Positions 15,507 to 24,761 of a DNA stretch of 26,775 bases are shown one piece after another. Every line of letters starts with the position of its first letter. The first letter of the stretch is position 1. Origin of the DNA: Cyanobacteria bacterium TMED177 (lineage in GTDB: Bacteria > Cyanobacteriota > Cyanobacteriia > PCC-6307 > Cyanobiaceae); the NCBI GenBank assembly GCA_002170825.1, contig NHIA01000018.1:37177-63951 (forward strand), written 5' to 3'. Below the pieces are notes generated by a model, which saw only the letters and a program-made list of their open reading frames with translations, had not been told where the DNA came from and made no database searches. A program made the position numbers and the translations under genes.

Positions 15507-16850
15507 TTGTTTCAGCTCAGCTTCGGCATCCTCGGTGTCTTAATTCTTGGATTGTTCAATCGGCTGTTGATTGAAGATCTCCGTGTGCCGGCGGCCTTGG
15601 CCGCTCTGGCCATCGGAGCTGAGCAGCTGATGGGATTCACACGGGCCTGGTTCGGATTCCGGTCTGACCTTTGCCCTGTCGGACGCCTGAGGCGCACACC
15701 CTTCATCCTGTTGGGTTCCCTCAGTTGTTCTGTTCTGTTCGGATCGGCGGGTTGGGTGGTGCTGCAACTGGCCCGCGCCATGGATTCACCTCAGCAGTCG
15801 GCGTCGGTGGGGTGGCTTGGACTGCTCGTGTTGATTTCGATCGGCATCGGTACGGCCATTGCAGCAGCAGGAACGGCATTTTCGGCACTCGTCGCCGATC
15901 TCAGCAGTGAGCAGGAACGGCCTCGTGTGCTGTCGGTGGTCTGGGGCATGCGTCTTGTCGGGGTGTTGCTGGGAACGGTTTTGGTGAATCAGACCTTTGG
16001 CCCTGCCTGTGATGCAGGGGCCAGCCGCGAAGCGGTGATGGAGGGACTGCAGCGCTTGATCGTGGTCACGCCCCCGATCCTCTTTGTGCTGGGGCTCGCC
16101 TCGGTCCTTGGGTTGGAGCACCCGGTCAAGGCGGATGACCGTGGTCGCAAACCTTCAGTGGATCAGCCGAAGCGGCTGGCCTTGCCCCAGCTTCTGGGTC
16201 GATTGCGCACCATTCCCCAGGCCGGCCGCTTCATGACCCTGCTCTGTCTGCTCACGTTCAGCATGTTCTTCAACGATGCCGTTCTGGAGCCCTACGGCGC
16301 GGCGGTGTTCGGCATGAGCGTCTGTGCCACCACCTCGTTGAATGCCTTGATCGCCCTTGGCTTTTTGGTGGGTCTGGGGCTGAGCGGATTTCAGTTGATT
16401 GAACGGATCGGAACGATTCGAACGGCCCGGGGAGGGGCTTTGCTGGCGGCCGCTGCCCTGAGCTTGATGCTCCTGGCTGCCCCAGGCCAAACGCTGGGTT
16501 TGCTCAGGATTGCGATCACCCTCTTCGGTGTTTCGCTCGGTATCTGCATCAATGCCTGCCTCACGTTGATGTTCAGTTTCGTGGAGCCTGGGCGGACCGG
16601 TTTTCTCCTTGGGGTCTGGGGTGTGGGCTTCGCCTATTCCTGTGGCCTGGCCACGATCAGTGGGGGCGGTGTGCTCTCCCTGTTGCAGATGTTCAGCGGC
16701 GGCAACATTGAAGCCGCCTACAGCGGGGTTTTCCTGCTGCAGATTCTCTGTTTCCTCGCAGCGGCACTGATGACGCGCCGGCTGAATGTGGCGGGCTTTC
16801 GCAGCACTGTCCAGTCAAGATTCGCCAGCATGGTCAAAGCTCTGGACTGA
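15507..16850 (+). CDS. BCH2/PucC-family membrane transporter (MFS type)
   Basis: The protein is a 12-helix-type major-facilitator relative. The N-terminal region with RLLIEDLRVPAALAALAIG and the RAWFGFRSD loop are typical of the BCH2/PucC/LhaA family, which acts in assembly or delivery of light-harvesting pigment-proteins in phototrophs. From TTG 15507 it is 447 residues. In-frame codons from 15471 would add 12 residues (TSSSVRLGLRLG) preceding FQLSFG, and a strong GGAGG stands 5 bases before 15471, so the true start may be the unusual ACG there. A cytoplasmic tail before helix 1 fits that longer form. The photolyase gene begins 8 bases after the stop, which suggests one transcript. Confidence 0.9.
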   Translation: MFQLSFGILGVLILGLFNRLLIEDLRVPAALAALAIGAEQLMGFTRAWFGFRSDLCPVGRLRRTPFILLGSLSCSVLFGSAGWVVLQLARAMDSPQQSASVGWLGLLVLISIGIGTAIAAAGTAFSALVADLSSEQERPRVLSVVWGMRLVGVLLGTVLVNQTFGPACDAGASREAVMEGLQRLIVVTPPILFVLGLASVLGLEHPVKADDRGRKPSVDQPKRLALPQLLGRLRTIPQAGRFMTLLCLLTFSMFFNDAVLEPYGAAVFGMSVCATTSLNALIALGFLVGLGLSGFQLIERIGTIRTARGGALLAAAALSLMLLAAPGQTLGLLRIAITLFGVSLGICINACLTLMFSFVEPGRTGFLLGVWGVGFAYSCGLATISGGGVLSLLQMFSGGNIEAAYSGVFLLQILCFLAAALMTRRLNVAGFRSTVQSRFASMVKALD

Positions 16851-16858
16851 GATCGCCG

Positions 16859-18337
16859 TTGCCAGCCCTGCAGATTGTCTGGTTCAAACGGGATCTGCGG
16901 ATGCACGATCACCGGCCGTTGCACCAGGCTGCCGAACGTGGTCCGGTGCTTCCGCTCTACGTCATCGAGCCTGAGCTGTGGCAGCAACCGGATTGCTCGG
17001 AGCGGCAGTGGTTGTTCTGCCGGGAGTCGTTGGTTGACCTGCGCCAGGCCTTGGCAGCCTTGGGTCAACCGCTTGTGGTGCGGCGCGGTGATGTGGTGGA
17101 GGTGTTCGAACGGGCCCGCAGTCAGTTCGAGCTTGAGGCCATCTGGAGCCATGAGGAGACCGGAAACGACTGGACCTTCCGACGGGATAAACGGGTGGCG
17201 GCATGGGCCCGTCGGCATGGCATTGCCTGGTTTGAGCTTCCCCAGTTCGGCGTGATCCGAAGGCTGCAGTCGCGCAACGGCTGGGCCCGACGCTGGGAAA
17301 CCCAGATGGCTGAGCCAGTGGTGATGTCGCCGCCCGGGCTGCCAGCACTGGTTCGTGTTGACCCCGGCTTGATTCCAGAACGACCCTGCGAGGAATTGGC
17401 ATCTGACCCTTGCCCGCAGCGTCAGCCTGGCGGCCGGTCGATGGCCCTGCTGGAACTGGGTGATTTCCTCGAAAACCGCGCGGCACGTTATTCAGGCTCG
17501 ATCTCCAGTCCCAATACGGCGTTCTCGGGGTGTTCACGCCTGTCGGCCTACCTGGCCTGGGGATGTGTGTCGATGCGCGAGGTGATTCAAAGCAGCCGGC
17601 GGCACAGTGGACGTGGAGTGAGCAGCTTTGAATCGAGGCTGCACTGGCACTGCCATTTCATTCAGAAGCTGGAGGATCAGCCGGCAATCGAATTCAGCGA
17701 CTTCCATCCCTTCATGCGCGGCATCCGCGAGCTGAACAGCTCCCGACTGGAGGCATGGGCGCAGGGATGGACCGGAGTGCCGTTTGTGGATGCCTGCATG
17801 CGGGCCCTGAACGCCCACGGCTGGATCAACTTCCGCATGCGGGCGATGTTGATGTCCTTCGCCAGTTATCACCTCTGGTTGCCCTGGCGCGACAGCGGCC
17901 TCCATCTGGCCCGTCAGTTTGTGGATTACGAACCCGGCATCCACTGGAGTCAGTGCCAGATGCAGTCGGGCAGCACCTCGATCAACACGATCCGGATCTA
18001 CAACCCGATCAAGCAGGGGATGGATCATGACGCCGATGGAGTGTTCATCCGCCGCTGGTGTCCGGAACTGGCCGATCTGCCAACCGCGCACATTCATGAG
18101 CCGTGGAGGCACATTGCCGACCACCCTGAGCCGATCGTGAACTGCGCCGAGGCGGCTCGCCTGGCCAAGGATCGGATCTGGGCGATCAGGCGCTCGGCGG
18201 GCTTTGATCAGCACGCCGACGCGATCCAGAAGCGACACGGATCCCGAAAGGCCGGCCTGCAGCCCACGGTTTCGAAGCGGCGTCGCAAACCAGCTGCCCA
18301 GAAGAGCGGTGTGCAGCAGCTCTCGCTGGAGCTCTAG
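16859..18337 (+). CDS. Photolyase/cryptochrome-family FAD protein
   Basis: The 492-residue protein has the N-terminal Rossmann antenna domain (IVWFKRDLRMHDHRPL, residues 6-21) and the C-terminal FAD domain. FAD-domain features are SRLHWHCHFIQK (259-270), GWTGVPFVDACMRALNAHGW (303-322), NFRMRAMLMSF (324-334), and IRIYNPIKQG (378-387) followed by IRRWCPELADLP. Class I photolyases repair cyclobutane dimers with blue light. The loop before YNP reads QMQSGSTSINTI where E. coli-type enzymes have a Trp-rich ASTGTDAAPY-type loop, so this is a divergent subgroup and repair activity is likely but unproven. Start is TTG 16859, with the usual antenna-domain N-terminus. A Lys/Arg-rich tail ends the chain. 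The gene overlaps the convergent reductase by 4 bases. Confidence 0.9.
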   Translation: MPALQIVWFKRDLRMHDHRPLHQAAERGPVLPLYVIEPELWQQPDCSERQWLFCRESLVDLRQALAALGQPLVVRRGDVVEVFERARSQFELEAIWSHEETGNDWTFRRDKRVAAWARRHGIAWFELPQFGVIRRLQSRNGWARRWETQMAEPVVMSPPGLPALVRVDPGLIPERPCEELASDPCPQRQPGGRSMALLELGDFLENRAARYSGSISSPNTAFSGCSRLSAYLAWGCVSMREVIQSSRRHSGRGVSSFESRLHWHCHFIQKLEDQPAIEFSDFHPFMRGIRELNSSRLEAWAQGWTGVPFVDACMRALNAHGWINFRMRAMLMSFASYHLWLPWRDSGLHLARQFVDYEPGIHWSQCQMQSGSTSINTIRIYNPIKQGMDHDADGVFIRRWCPELADLPTAHIHEPWRHIADHPEPIVNCAEAARLAKDRIWAIRRSAGFDQHADAIQKRHGSRKAGLQPTVSKRRRKPAAQKSGVQQLSLEL

Positions 18338-19479
18338 CCCCGCTGCAACAGGAGCCGTTTGATCACCCGCTGGGCGATGTCGCCGTAGCCCATCTCTCCG
18401 GAAAGGATCTGGGCAATCCGTCTCGGAGCCGTTGGGCGCTTGATGCCCAGTTGATATCCCACGCCCGGGAACCGGTAGAACGCCTGGGCAATGCGCCGGC
18501 CCCAGGCCATCGAATCGCCCCAGCGCATCCGCATGGCACGGCTGTAGGCCCGCAGATCCCGCTGCTCACCCTTTAGCCAGCCATCGAGATGCTGGGCTGC
18601 CTCGCAACCACTCATCAGTGCTGGACGCAGCCCTTCAGCCAGGAATGGATCACAGAGTGAGGCCGCATCGCCCACCACAACGATGCCGTCGCCATCCAGC
18701 CGGTGATGGCCATTCCAAACGCGCAGCTGTCCGCGCTGGCGCATGCCGGCATCAGGCTCAAAACCAAGATCGGGCAGCAGCTTGGCCAGCACGGACTCGG
18801 GGTCCGCATCCTGATTGCCGATAAAGCTGCCCACTCCGATGTTCACGCCACCCGCCAGGGGAAAAGCCCAGGCAAATCCCTGCTTCACCAGACCGAATTC
18901 AAAGCGGGTCGTGCCGTCTTCGAGTGTTCCCTGACCCTCCAGTCGCACGGACATGGTGCTCGCCGTCTGAACCTTGCGAGCCCCGATTCCGAGCTGTTGC
19001 GGCCAGGGTGAGCTGGAGCCATCGGCGATCACCACAGCACGGCTCCGCCAACGGCGACCATCCTTCGCCGTGACCTCCCAGTTGTCGCTGTGTCTGGAGA
19101 CATCACTCACCTCCACATCAACCATGTGCTCAGCACCGGCCTGAATCGCCTGTTCCGCTAGAAGCCGATCCAGGCGTTCCCGCCGCACAATCCAGAAGGG
19201 GGCTTCACCGGGCAGTTCTGCCACCACGGGGTCCTCGAGGCACCAGCTGAAATCCACCCGACGAATCACCTGCTCGACGGCTGGCTCGAGCGAGAACGGA
19301 AACCACTGCTGAACGGACGCCGCCATGCCACCGCCACAAGGCTTGATCCGTTCTTCCGGATCACGTTCGAGCACGAGAACGTCGTGGCCTGCGGCTGATA
19401 AGTGCGCTGCAGCGGCACCACCGGCGGCTCCGGAACCAATGATCAGGACATCCCGGAGTCGATCAGTGGACTGATTCAC
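18334..19479 (-). CDS. Geranylgeranyl-reductase-family FAD oxidoreductase
   Basis: The 381-residue protein opens with an FAD-binding Rossmann motif ([15 protein letters not shown], 13-27) ending in the acidic LER (about 37-39). Next comes PCGGG, typical of the geranylgeranyl reductase/ChlP group, and later [15 protein letters not shown], the second FAD motif of this superfamily. ChlP, which saturates the chlorophyll side chain, is usually longer (about 450 residues), so this looks like a paralogue with an unknown isoprenoid or lipid substrate. Its ATG overlaps the frr stop by 4 bases, so it is translationally coupled to pyrH-frr. It converges on the photolyase gene. Confidence 0.88.
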   Translation of the reverse strand: MNQSTDRLRDVLIIGSGAAGGAAAAHLSAAGHDVLVLERDPEERIKPCGGGMAASVQQWFPFSLEPAVEQVIRRVDFSWCLEDPVVAELPGEAPFWIVRRERLDRLLAEQAIQAGAEHMVDVEVSDVSRHSDNWEVTAKDGRRWRSRAVVIADGSSSPWPQQLGIGARKVQTASTMSVRLEGQGTLEDGTTRFEFGLVKQGFAWAFPLAGGVNIGVGSFIGNQDADPESVLAKLLPDLGFEPDAGMRQRGQLRVWNGHHRLDGDGIVVVGDAASLCDPFLAEGLRPALMSGCEAAQHLDGWLKGEQRDLRAYSRAMRMRWGDSMAWGRRIAQAFYRFPGVGYQLGIKRPTAPRRIAQILSGEMGYGDIAQRVIKRLLLQRG

Positions 19480-20024
19480 ACCTTGAGGATGTCGGCTTCC
19501 TTCTGCACCAGGTGCTTCTCCAGTTCTGCAATGAATTGGTCCAGGGTTTTCTGGACGACGTCCTGCTCATCGCGGCTCTGGTCTTCGCTGAAGTCGCCAT
19601 CTTTTTCTTGCTTCTTGATCTTGTCGATCGCATCACGGCGCAGGTTGCGCAGGGCCACCTTGCCCTCTTCGGCGTACTTGGAGGCCAGCTTGCAGAATTC
19701 CTTGCGGCGCTCTTCCGTGAGCGGGGGAACATTGATGCGAATCACCTTGCCGTCGTTGTTGGGGGTGAAGCCCAATTCACTCATCGCGATGGCTTTTTCG
19801 ATCGACCCCAGCGCACTGATGTCAAACGGCTGGATCTGAATCGTCTGTGAGTCCGGAGTCGACAGCGTTGCGAGGGATTTCAGCGGGGTGTCAGCGCCGT
19901 AGTACTCGACGCTGATGCGATCGAGCAGGGAGGAGTTGGCCCGCCCCGTGCGAATGGTGTTGAAGTTGCGCTGGGTGGCTTCCACCGACTTGCGCATGCT
20001 GGCTTCGAGGTCCTTGGTCGACAT
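19476..20024 (-). CDS. frr: Ribosome recycling factor
   Basis: RRF works with EF-G to split post-termination ribosomes. The 182-residue size is normal. The chain reads as the L-shaped two-domain factor: an N-terminal helix with [18 protein letters not shown], the small beta domain in the middle with the PFDIS segment, then [14 protein letters not shown] and a long C-terminal helix with [15 protein letters not shown]. It lies 24 bases after pyrH, the usual bacterial order, and overlaps the reductase gene by 4 bases. Confidence 0.97.
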   Translation of the reverse strand: MSTKDLEASMRKSVEATQRNFNTIRTGRANSSLLDRISVEYYGADTPLKSLATLSTPDSQTIQIQPFDISALGSIEKAIAMSELGFTPNNDGKVIRINVPPLTEERRKEFCKLASKYAEEGKVALRNLRRDAIDKIKKQEKDGDFSEDQSRDEQDVVQKTLDQFIAELEKHLVQKEADILKV

Positions 20025-20048
20025 GGTGTGTGGAGGGAGCTTGCGGAT

Positions 20049-20762
20049 TCAGGCGGGGTTGCCGATGCGGGATCCGATCGGTTCACCGGCGACAGCTCTG
20101 CCGATGTTGCCAGCTTCAAACAGATTGAAGACCACGATCGGGATGTTGTTGTCCTTGCAAAGAGCGATGGCAGTGCTGTCCATCACGGCCAGTTCCCCGC
20201 TCAGCACCTGCTGAAAGGTCAGGTGGTCGTGCTTGATGGCATCGGGGTGTTTGGCGGGGTCCTTGTCGTACACACCATCCACCTTCGTGGCCTTGAACAC
20301 CACATCCGCATTGATCTCGGCAGCACGAAGGGCGGCTGTGGTGTCGGTTGTGAAGAAGGGGTTGCCGCAACCCGCACCGAACACCACCACCCGGCCTTTT
20401 TCCAGGTGGCGCATCGCTTTGCGACGGATGTAGGGCTCAGCAACCTCCTGCATGGCAATGGCGGTCTGCACCCGGGTGGCTACGCCGGCCCGCTCCAGTC
20501 CGTCCTGAAGAGTGATGGCATTCATCACCGTGGCCAGCATGCCGACGTAGTCGGCAGTGGCCCGTTCCATGCCGGCGGCGGAACCTTTGAGGCCTCGGAA
20601 GATGTTGCCGCCACCCACCACGATCGCCAGTTCGGTTCCTCCTGCCACCACATCCGCCACATCAGCGGCGATGGAGTGAACAATGGCGGGATCGATGCCG
20701 TAACCCTGAGATCCCATCAGAGCTTCGCCGCTGAGCTTCAGCAGCACACGGGAATAGGTCAT
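20049..20762 (-). CDS. pyrH: UMP kinase
   Basis: PyrH phosphorylates UMP to UDP and belongs to the amino-acid-kinase fold. The 237-residue chain from ATG 20762 begins [15 protein letters not shown], the family N-terminus with the catalytic Lys. Other landmarks are [10 protein letters not shown] (UMP/phosphate binding), [28 protein letters not shown] (a near-universal PyrH signature) and [11 protein letters not shown]. The frame extends 10 codons upstream but without family likeness. It leads a pyrH-frr-reductase unit. Confidence 0.97.
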   Translation of the reverse strand: MTYSRVLLKLSGEALMGSQGYGIDPAIVHSIAADVADVVAGGTELAIVVGGGNIFRGLKGSAAGMERATADYVGMLATVMNAITLQDGLERAGVATRVQTAIAMQEVAEPYIRRKAMRHLEKGRVVVFGAGCGNPFFTTDTTAALRAAEINADVVFKATKVDGVYDKDPAKHPDAIKHDHLTFQQVLSGELAVMDSTAIALCKDNNIPIVVFNLFEAGNIGRAVAGEPIGSRIGNPA

Positions 20763-20845
20763 CCGGAAACCAGATCCCAACGACAGTAGCAAGCACTGGC
20801 CAAAGCCCCAGACGCCCGTTTGGATGGGGGAACTGTGTACGCCGG

Positions 20846-21034
20846 ATGTCCGAAGTCGACAGCAGCCACAGCGGCGTGATGGCCAGACTCACCCTGTCTG
20901 CCCTGGAGCGTGCCAGCCGTGATCCCGCTTGCTGGAAAGATCCGGTGGTGCATCGCGCCCTTCTTGTGAGTGGCCTTTCGGTGCTCACGGAAGCGACGCG
21001 ACGGCTCCAGGACGACCTCGAGACGACCGCCTGA
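20846..21034 (+). CDS. Small hypothetical protein
   Basis: A 62-residue frame from ATG 20846 fills the space between pyrH and cobO. It is mostly helical and charged ([38 protein letters not shown]) with no signal, membrane helix or cysteine motif beyond one Cys. No family is recognised. It is the only frame that fits the gap, is divergent from pyrH and ends 21 bases before the cobO stop. Helical regularity supports coding, but its size leaves real doubt. Confidence 0.5.
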   Translation: MSEVDSSHSGVMARLTLSALERASRDPACWKDPVVHRALLVSGLSVLTEATRRLQDDLETTA

Positions 21035-21055
21035 CGGCATCCGTTCCGTCACGGG

Positions 21056-21721
21056 TTAAAACTCGATGCCAGCCTGGGCCTTCACCCCCTGTTCACGGAA
21101 GGGGTGGTGCACCAGCGTCATTTCGGTCACCAGATCCGCAGCATCAACCAGAGCTTTGGGGGCTCCCCGTCCGGTCAGGGCCACATGGGTCAGCTCCGGC
21201 CGCTCCTTCAAGCCTGAGAGAACCTGGTCCACGTCGATGTAACCCAGTTTGAGGGCCACATTGATCTCGTCGAGCACCACCAGGCGGATGGCAGGATCGC
21301 GCAGGTAGCCCAGAGAGGTCTGCCAGGCCTGCTCCACCAATTTCTTGTCCCTGTTGCGGTCCTGGGTTTCCCAGGTGAAGCCCTCCCCCAGGGCATGCCA
21401 GGCCACCTGATCTCCGAAGGCCCTCAGGGCCCGGGCTTCGCCCGGCTCCCAGCCGCCCTTGATGAACTGCACCACCGCCACCCGTTCGCCATGGCCGACG
21501 GTGCGCAGCACCAGCCCCAGTGATGCGGTTGTTTTGCCTTTGCCCTGGCCGGTGAACACCAGCACCAGCCCTTTTTCCAGATTGCGGGCTTCCACCCGTT
21601 CCCGCTGCACTTCCTGGCGCCGTTCCATGCGCTTCCTGTAACCAGCATCGTCGGTCTCCGGTGCCAGATGGCCTCCCATCCCAAGGTCCGCTGCGGCGCT
21701 GTCCAGATCGTTTTGGCTCAT
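21056..21721 (-). CDS. cobO: Cob(I)yrinic acid a,c-diamide adenosyltransferase
   Basis: CobO/BtuR adds the adenosyl group from ATP to cobalt in corrinoids, a step in making coenzyme forms of (pseudo)cobalamin. The 221-residue protein has a charged N-terminal extension, then the P-loop GQGKGKTT (58-65), the VVQFIKGGWEPGE segment, the VLDEINVALKLGYI Walker-B-like stretch and ALTGRGAP, all CobO hallmarks. It overlaps the methyltransferase stop by 4 bases and is last in the recombinase-methyltransferase-cobO run. Confidence 0.95.
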   Translation of the reverse strand: MSQNDLDSAAADLGMGGHLAPETDDAGYRKRMERRQEVQRERVEARNLEKGLVLVFTGQGKGKTTASLGLVLRTVGHGERVAVVQFIKGGWEPGEARALRAFGDQVAWHALGEGFTWETQDRNRDKKLVEQAWQTSLGYLRDPAIRLVVLDEINVALKLGYIDVDQVLSGLKERPELTHVALTGRGAPKALVDAADLVTEMTLVHHPFREQGVKAQAGIEF

Positions 21722-22371
21722 GGCTTTGGGGGCAGAAGGGATGGAGGACGCTGGGCTGTGATGCGCTGCAAGGCGCGTCCAGCGAGCAGTTGTTGCTGCA
21801 CCGCTGTGAAACCAAGATCCTTCAGCTGGCTCGGTAGGTCGTCCTCCAGCATGGCGATGGCGGTATCGGTTTCAAACAGTGCGCAGAACACGCGCTGGGG
21901 GAGTTGCAGCAGAGCACCGGCAGGATGCAGGTCCACCAGCACAAGCCAGCCTTCCGGCCGAAGCAGCCGCAGGCAGCTGCGCAGCACGGCGTCCCGCTCC
22001 GCACGTGGAAATTCATGCAGGGCAACGCTGAGCTGAATGGCCGCGAAGGAAGCCTCCGGCAGCGGTGGCTCCTCCGCCAGTCCTTCCACCTGACGCATGG
22101 ATGGATGGCGCACGGCCGCAAGCTCCAGGGCCCTTGGCGAAATGTCCAGGCCGCTCACCTGGAAGCCAGCGGCGATCCACGGTGCCGCTGCCTCACCGCT
22201 GCCGCAGCAGAGATCCAGAACAGGCGCACCGGGTTCAAGCCGATCCGCCAATGCGTCCACACCCAGCCGGCGAAGCCTGGCGACGCCACCCACGCTGAGG
22301 GAGGAGATGGCTGTCACCAGGTCGTAGATCCAGCGGTGGCGGTAGGCCAGCGGCCGCAGGAATGAACTCAT
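21718..22371 (-). CDS. Class I SAM-dependent methyltransferase
   Basis: The 217-residue protein has the Rossmann methyltransferase motif I VLDLCCGSGEAA (about 50-61), with the acidic end of strand 2 in GLDIS (about 73-77). A motif II/III region follows (FAAIQLSVALHEF, then LRPEGWLVLVDLHP). The N-terminal YDLVTAISSLSVGG resembles UbiE/menaquinone-type methyltransferases, but the substrate cannot be assigned. It overlaps cobO by 4 bases and shares one base with the recombinase stop, so all three are probably co-translated. A link to corrinoid or quinone chemistry is possible but not shown. Confidence 0.88.
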   Translation of the reverse strand: MSSFLRPLAYRHRWIYDLVTAISSLSVGGVARLRRLGVDALADRLEPGAPVLDLCCGSGEAAAPWIAAGFQVSGLDISPRALELAAVRHPSMRQVEGLAEEPPLPEASFAAIQLSVALHEFPRAERDAVLRSCLRLLRPEGWLVLVDLHPAGALLQLPQRVFCALFETDTAIAMLEDDLPSQLKDLGFTAVQQQLLAGRALQRITAQRPPSLLPPKP

Positions 22372-23537
22372 TAGGCGTGTTGTCGGGCCAGGGCCGCATC
22401 CACCGCCAGTTGCTGGTCACGTCGGGTGATCCAGTGGTGGTAGGTGCGGGTGTGGATGGCCACGGAGTGTCCCATCATCCTGGCGGCAACCGTATCGGGG
22501 AGGCCGATGTGGATGGTCCGCACGGCCCAGGCATGGCGCAGGTCATAGGGCGTGATCGGCAACCCATAACGGCGGAATTGTTCGCTGATCCGTCGGCCCA
22601 CCTGCTGAAGGGTGGTCCGCCGTAGATCGGTCTGTACCGGGGGCAGTGCGTCCCGGTTCTGTCCAAGGGCGATCAGGCCAAAACGATCGACCCAGTCCGG
22701 CTGGAAGGGCCACGCCTGGTGCTCGCCCGTCTTGGTGGTGGGCAGCACCCGGATCACCCGATCTCCCCCATCAGCCAGGGAGCTGAGGTCGCAGAAAAAC
22801 ACCTCATGGTTGCGGAGGCCGTAGGTGGCCATCAAGCCGTAGGCCAGGCGCCAGCGCGGGTTGGGGATCTGCAGCACCGCCTCGAGAATCTGCGCATCGG
22901 AAGGCAGCTGACGGAACCGGGCCCGGTGCAGCCCGTAGCCCCCGGCTTCCTGGCGCCAGTCCTCAGGCAGAGGGATGGAGAGATGCCGGGCGAGAGCCGC
23001 AAGTGCCGTGGCGCATTGCTGCCGGCTGCGGCTGCCGTCCTCATAACTGTTGAGGGTGCGGAGCAATAGATCCGCATCGATGGGGGCATCGCCGCCGATG
23101 CTCTGGAGGCGCCGGAGATAGGGCAGGTAAGCCCCGCTCCAGGTTGTTCGGCTGCCGGCTGGGGAGCGTCGACGGCGTGGATCGCTGAAAAAAACCTGTT
23201 CGTAGCTGCTGATGGCCGTCTCAACCTTTGGCCCGTTGGCGTGGCAGAGAGGCGATCGCCAGTCATCCCAGTTGAAGCGGTTCCGCTCCAGCTGCCGCTG
23301 CACTTCATGCAATGTTGCTTCGGCTTCCTGCAGGCCGCCGTGGTTGGCCTGCAGGCCGAGGCTGAGGCGTTGAACCTTGCTGCGGGATGGGGTGTTCTGC
23401 AGCGGCAGGGGGCCCCGCAGATTCAGGCTCTGGCCCCGTTGCTCGATCCGCAGCCGGGTGCCCTGAGCCGCCAGCTGCGCATTGAGGGCTTCCAGGCGGC
23501 TGCGAAGGTCCATGGGTTGCGCTTCGGCGCCCACCAT
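22371..23537 (-). CDS. Tyrosine recombinase/integrase-family protein
   Basis: The chain has an N-terminal helical region with heptad-like Leu/Gln content, a SAM-like core-binding domain and a C-terminal catalytic domain. Catalytic-type residues are Arg in [10 protein letters not shown] and the box II segment PYDLRHAW, where the usual first His of HxxR is Tyr. Then come the GHS His and the Tyr of RTYHHW. From ATG 23537 it is 388 residues; TTG 23561 and ATG 23513 are alternatives. No att repeats, tRNA target or cargo genes are seen beside it. It lies in a housekeeping unit upstream of a methyltransferase and cobO, so it looks like a resident chromosomal recombinase, not a mobile-element integrase. 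Confidence 0.85.
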   Translation of the reverse strand: MVGAEAQPMDLRSRLEALNAQLAAQGTRLRIEQRGQSLNLRGPLPLQNTPSRSKVQRLSLGLQANHGGLQEAEATLHEVQRQLERNRFNWDDWRSPLCHANGPKVETAISSYEQVFFSDPRRRRSPAGSRTTWSGAYLPYLRRLQSIGGDAPIDADLLLRTLNSYEDGSRSRQQCATALAALARHLSIPLPEDWRQEAGGYGLHRARFRQLPSDAQILEAVLQIPNPRWRLAYGLMATYGLRNHEVFFCDLSSLADGGDRVIRVLPTTKTGEHQAWPFQPDWVDRFGLIALGQNRDALPPVQTDLRRTTLQQVGRRISEQFRRYGLPITPYDLRHAWAVRTIHIGLPDTVAARMMGHSVAIHTRTYHHWITRRDQQLAVDAALARQHA

Positions 23538-23585
23538 GACGTTGACGCGGGTTACGCTCAACCCCCTGAGACCATGGTTGTTGGC

Positions 23586-24761
23586 ATGTCCCGCGTCGGC
23601 GTCGTCCTTCTGAACCTGGGGGGACCCGAACGCATTCAGGACGTCGGACCGTTTCTTTACAACCTGTTTGCGGATCCGGAGATCATCCGGCTGCCGAGTC
23701 CGGGCTTGCAGAAACCTCTGGCCTGGCTGATCAGCACCCTGCGAAGTGGTAAGTCCCAGGAGGCTTACCGCTCGATCGGGGGTGGTTCACCGTTGCGGCG
23801 GATCACGGAACAACAGGCGCGTGAATTGCAGAGCCTGCTCCGTCTGCGTGGGCTTGATGCCACGACCTATGTCGCGATGCGCTATTGGCATCCGTTCACG
23901 GAATCGGCCGTCGCGGACATGAAAGCCGACGGCATGGATGAGGTCGTCGTCCTGCCTCTCTATCCGCACTTCTCCATCAGCACCAGCGGATCCAGTTTCC
24001 GCGAACTGCAACGGCTGCGGCAGGGCGATTCGGCGTTTGAACGGCTCCCGATCCGATGCATCCGCAGCTGGTTCGACCATCCCGGCTACATCCAGGCGAT
24101 GGCGGAACTGATCGCGGTTGAAGTCCGCAACAGCGACGACCCCAGCAAGGCCCACGTCTTTTTCAGCGCCCATGGCGTCCCCAAGAGTTACGTGGAGGAA
24201 GCGGGAGACCCCTACCAACAGCAGATCGAGGCCTGCACCGACCTGATCATGCAGAAGCTGGCCGATCTGATGGGGCATTCCAACCCCCACACCCTTGCCT
24301 ACCAGAGCCGAGTGGGTCCGGTTGAGTGGCTGAAGCCTTACACCGAAGAGGCCCTGGAGAAGCTGGGAGAGGACAAAACGAACGATCTCGTGGTGGTGCC
24401 TATCAGCTTTGTAAGCGAGCACATCGAGACACTCGAAGAAATCGATATCGAATACAGGGAGATCGCCACGGAGGCCGGGGTGGTGAATTTCCGCCGGGTG
24501 CGCGCTTTGGACACCTACCCACCCTTCATCGAGGGTCTGGCTGATCTCGTCACCAACAGCCTTGAAGGACCGGAGGTGAGCCTCGATGCCGCTGCAGAAC
24601 TGCCCACCAAGGTGAAGCTTTATCCGCAGGAGAAATGGGAATGGGGCTGGAACAACAGCTCAGAGGTGTGGAATGGGCGACTGGCCATGCTCGGTTTTTC
24701 TGCTTTCCTTCTGGAGCTGATCAGTGGCCATGGCCCGCTGCACGCTCTCGGTCTTCTCTGA
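23586..24761 (+). CDS. hemH: Ferrochelatase with C-terminal chlorophyll-binding-type helix
   Basis: HemH inserts ferrous iron into protoporphyrin IX to make heme. From ATG 23586 the protein has 391 residues, the usual length for cyanobacterial HemH with a tail. Landmarks are [13 protein letters not shown] at the start, [11 protein letters not shown], and [18 protein letters not shown] with the catalytic His, then [16 protein letters not shown] with the acidic residues facing the porphyrin. After a short linker the tail has [11 protein letters not shown] in a hydrophobic helix, the CAB/HLIP motif that binds chlorophyll in related proteins and is known to regulate cyanobacterial ferrochelatase. 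An ATG at 23574 is an alternative start. It is divergent from the recombinase and overlaps the M23 peptidase gene. Confidence 0.96.
   Translation: MSRVGVVLLNLGGPERIQDVGPFLYNLFADPEIIRLPSPGLQKPLAWLISTLRSGKSQEAYRSIGGGSPLRRITEQQARELQSLLRLRGLDATTYVAMRYWHPFTESAVADMKADGMDEVVVLPLYPHFSISTSGSSFRELQRLRQGDSAFERLPIRCIRSWFDHPGYIQAMAELIAVEVRNSDDPSKAHVFFSAHGVPKSYVEEAGDPYQQQIEACTDLIMQKLADLMGHSNPHTLAYQSRVGPVEWLKPYTEEALEKLGEDKTNDLVVVPISFVSEHIETLEEIDIEYREIATEAGVVNFRRVRALDTYPPFIEGLADLVTNSLEGPEVSLDAAAELPTKVKLYPQEKWEWGWNNSSEVWNGRLAMLGFSAFLLELISGHGPLHALGLL

Noticed and set aside
23241..23585. N-terminal extension of the hemH frame
   Set aside because: It runs antisense through the recombinase gene; ferrochelatase likeness begins at ATG 23586.
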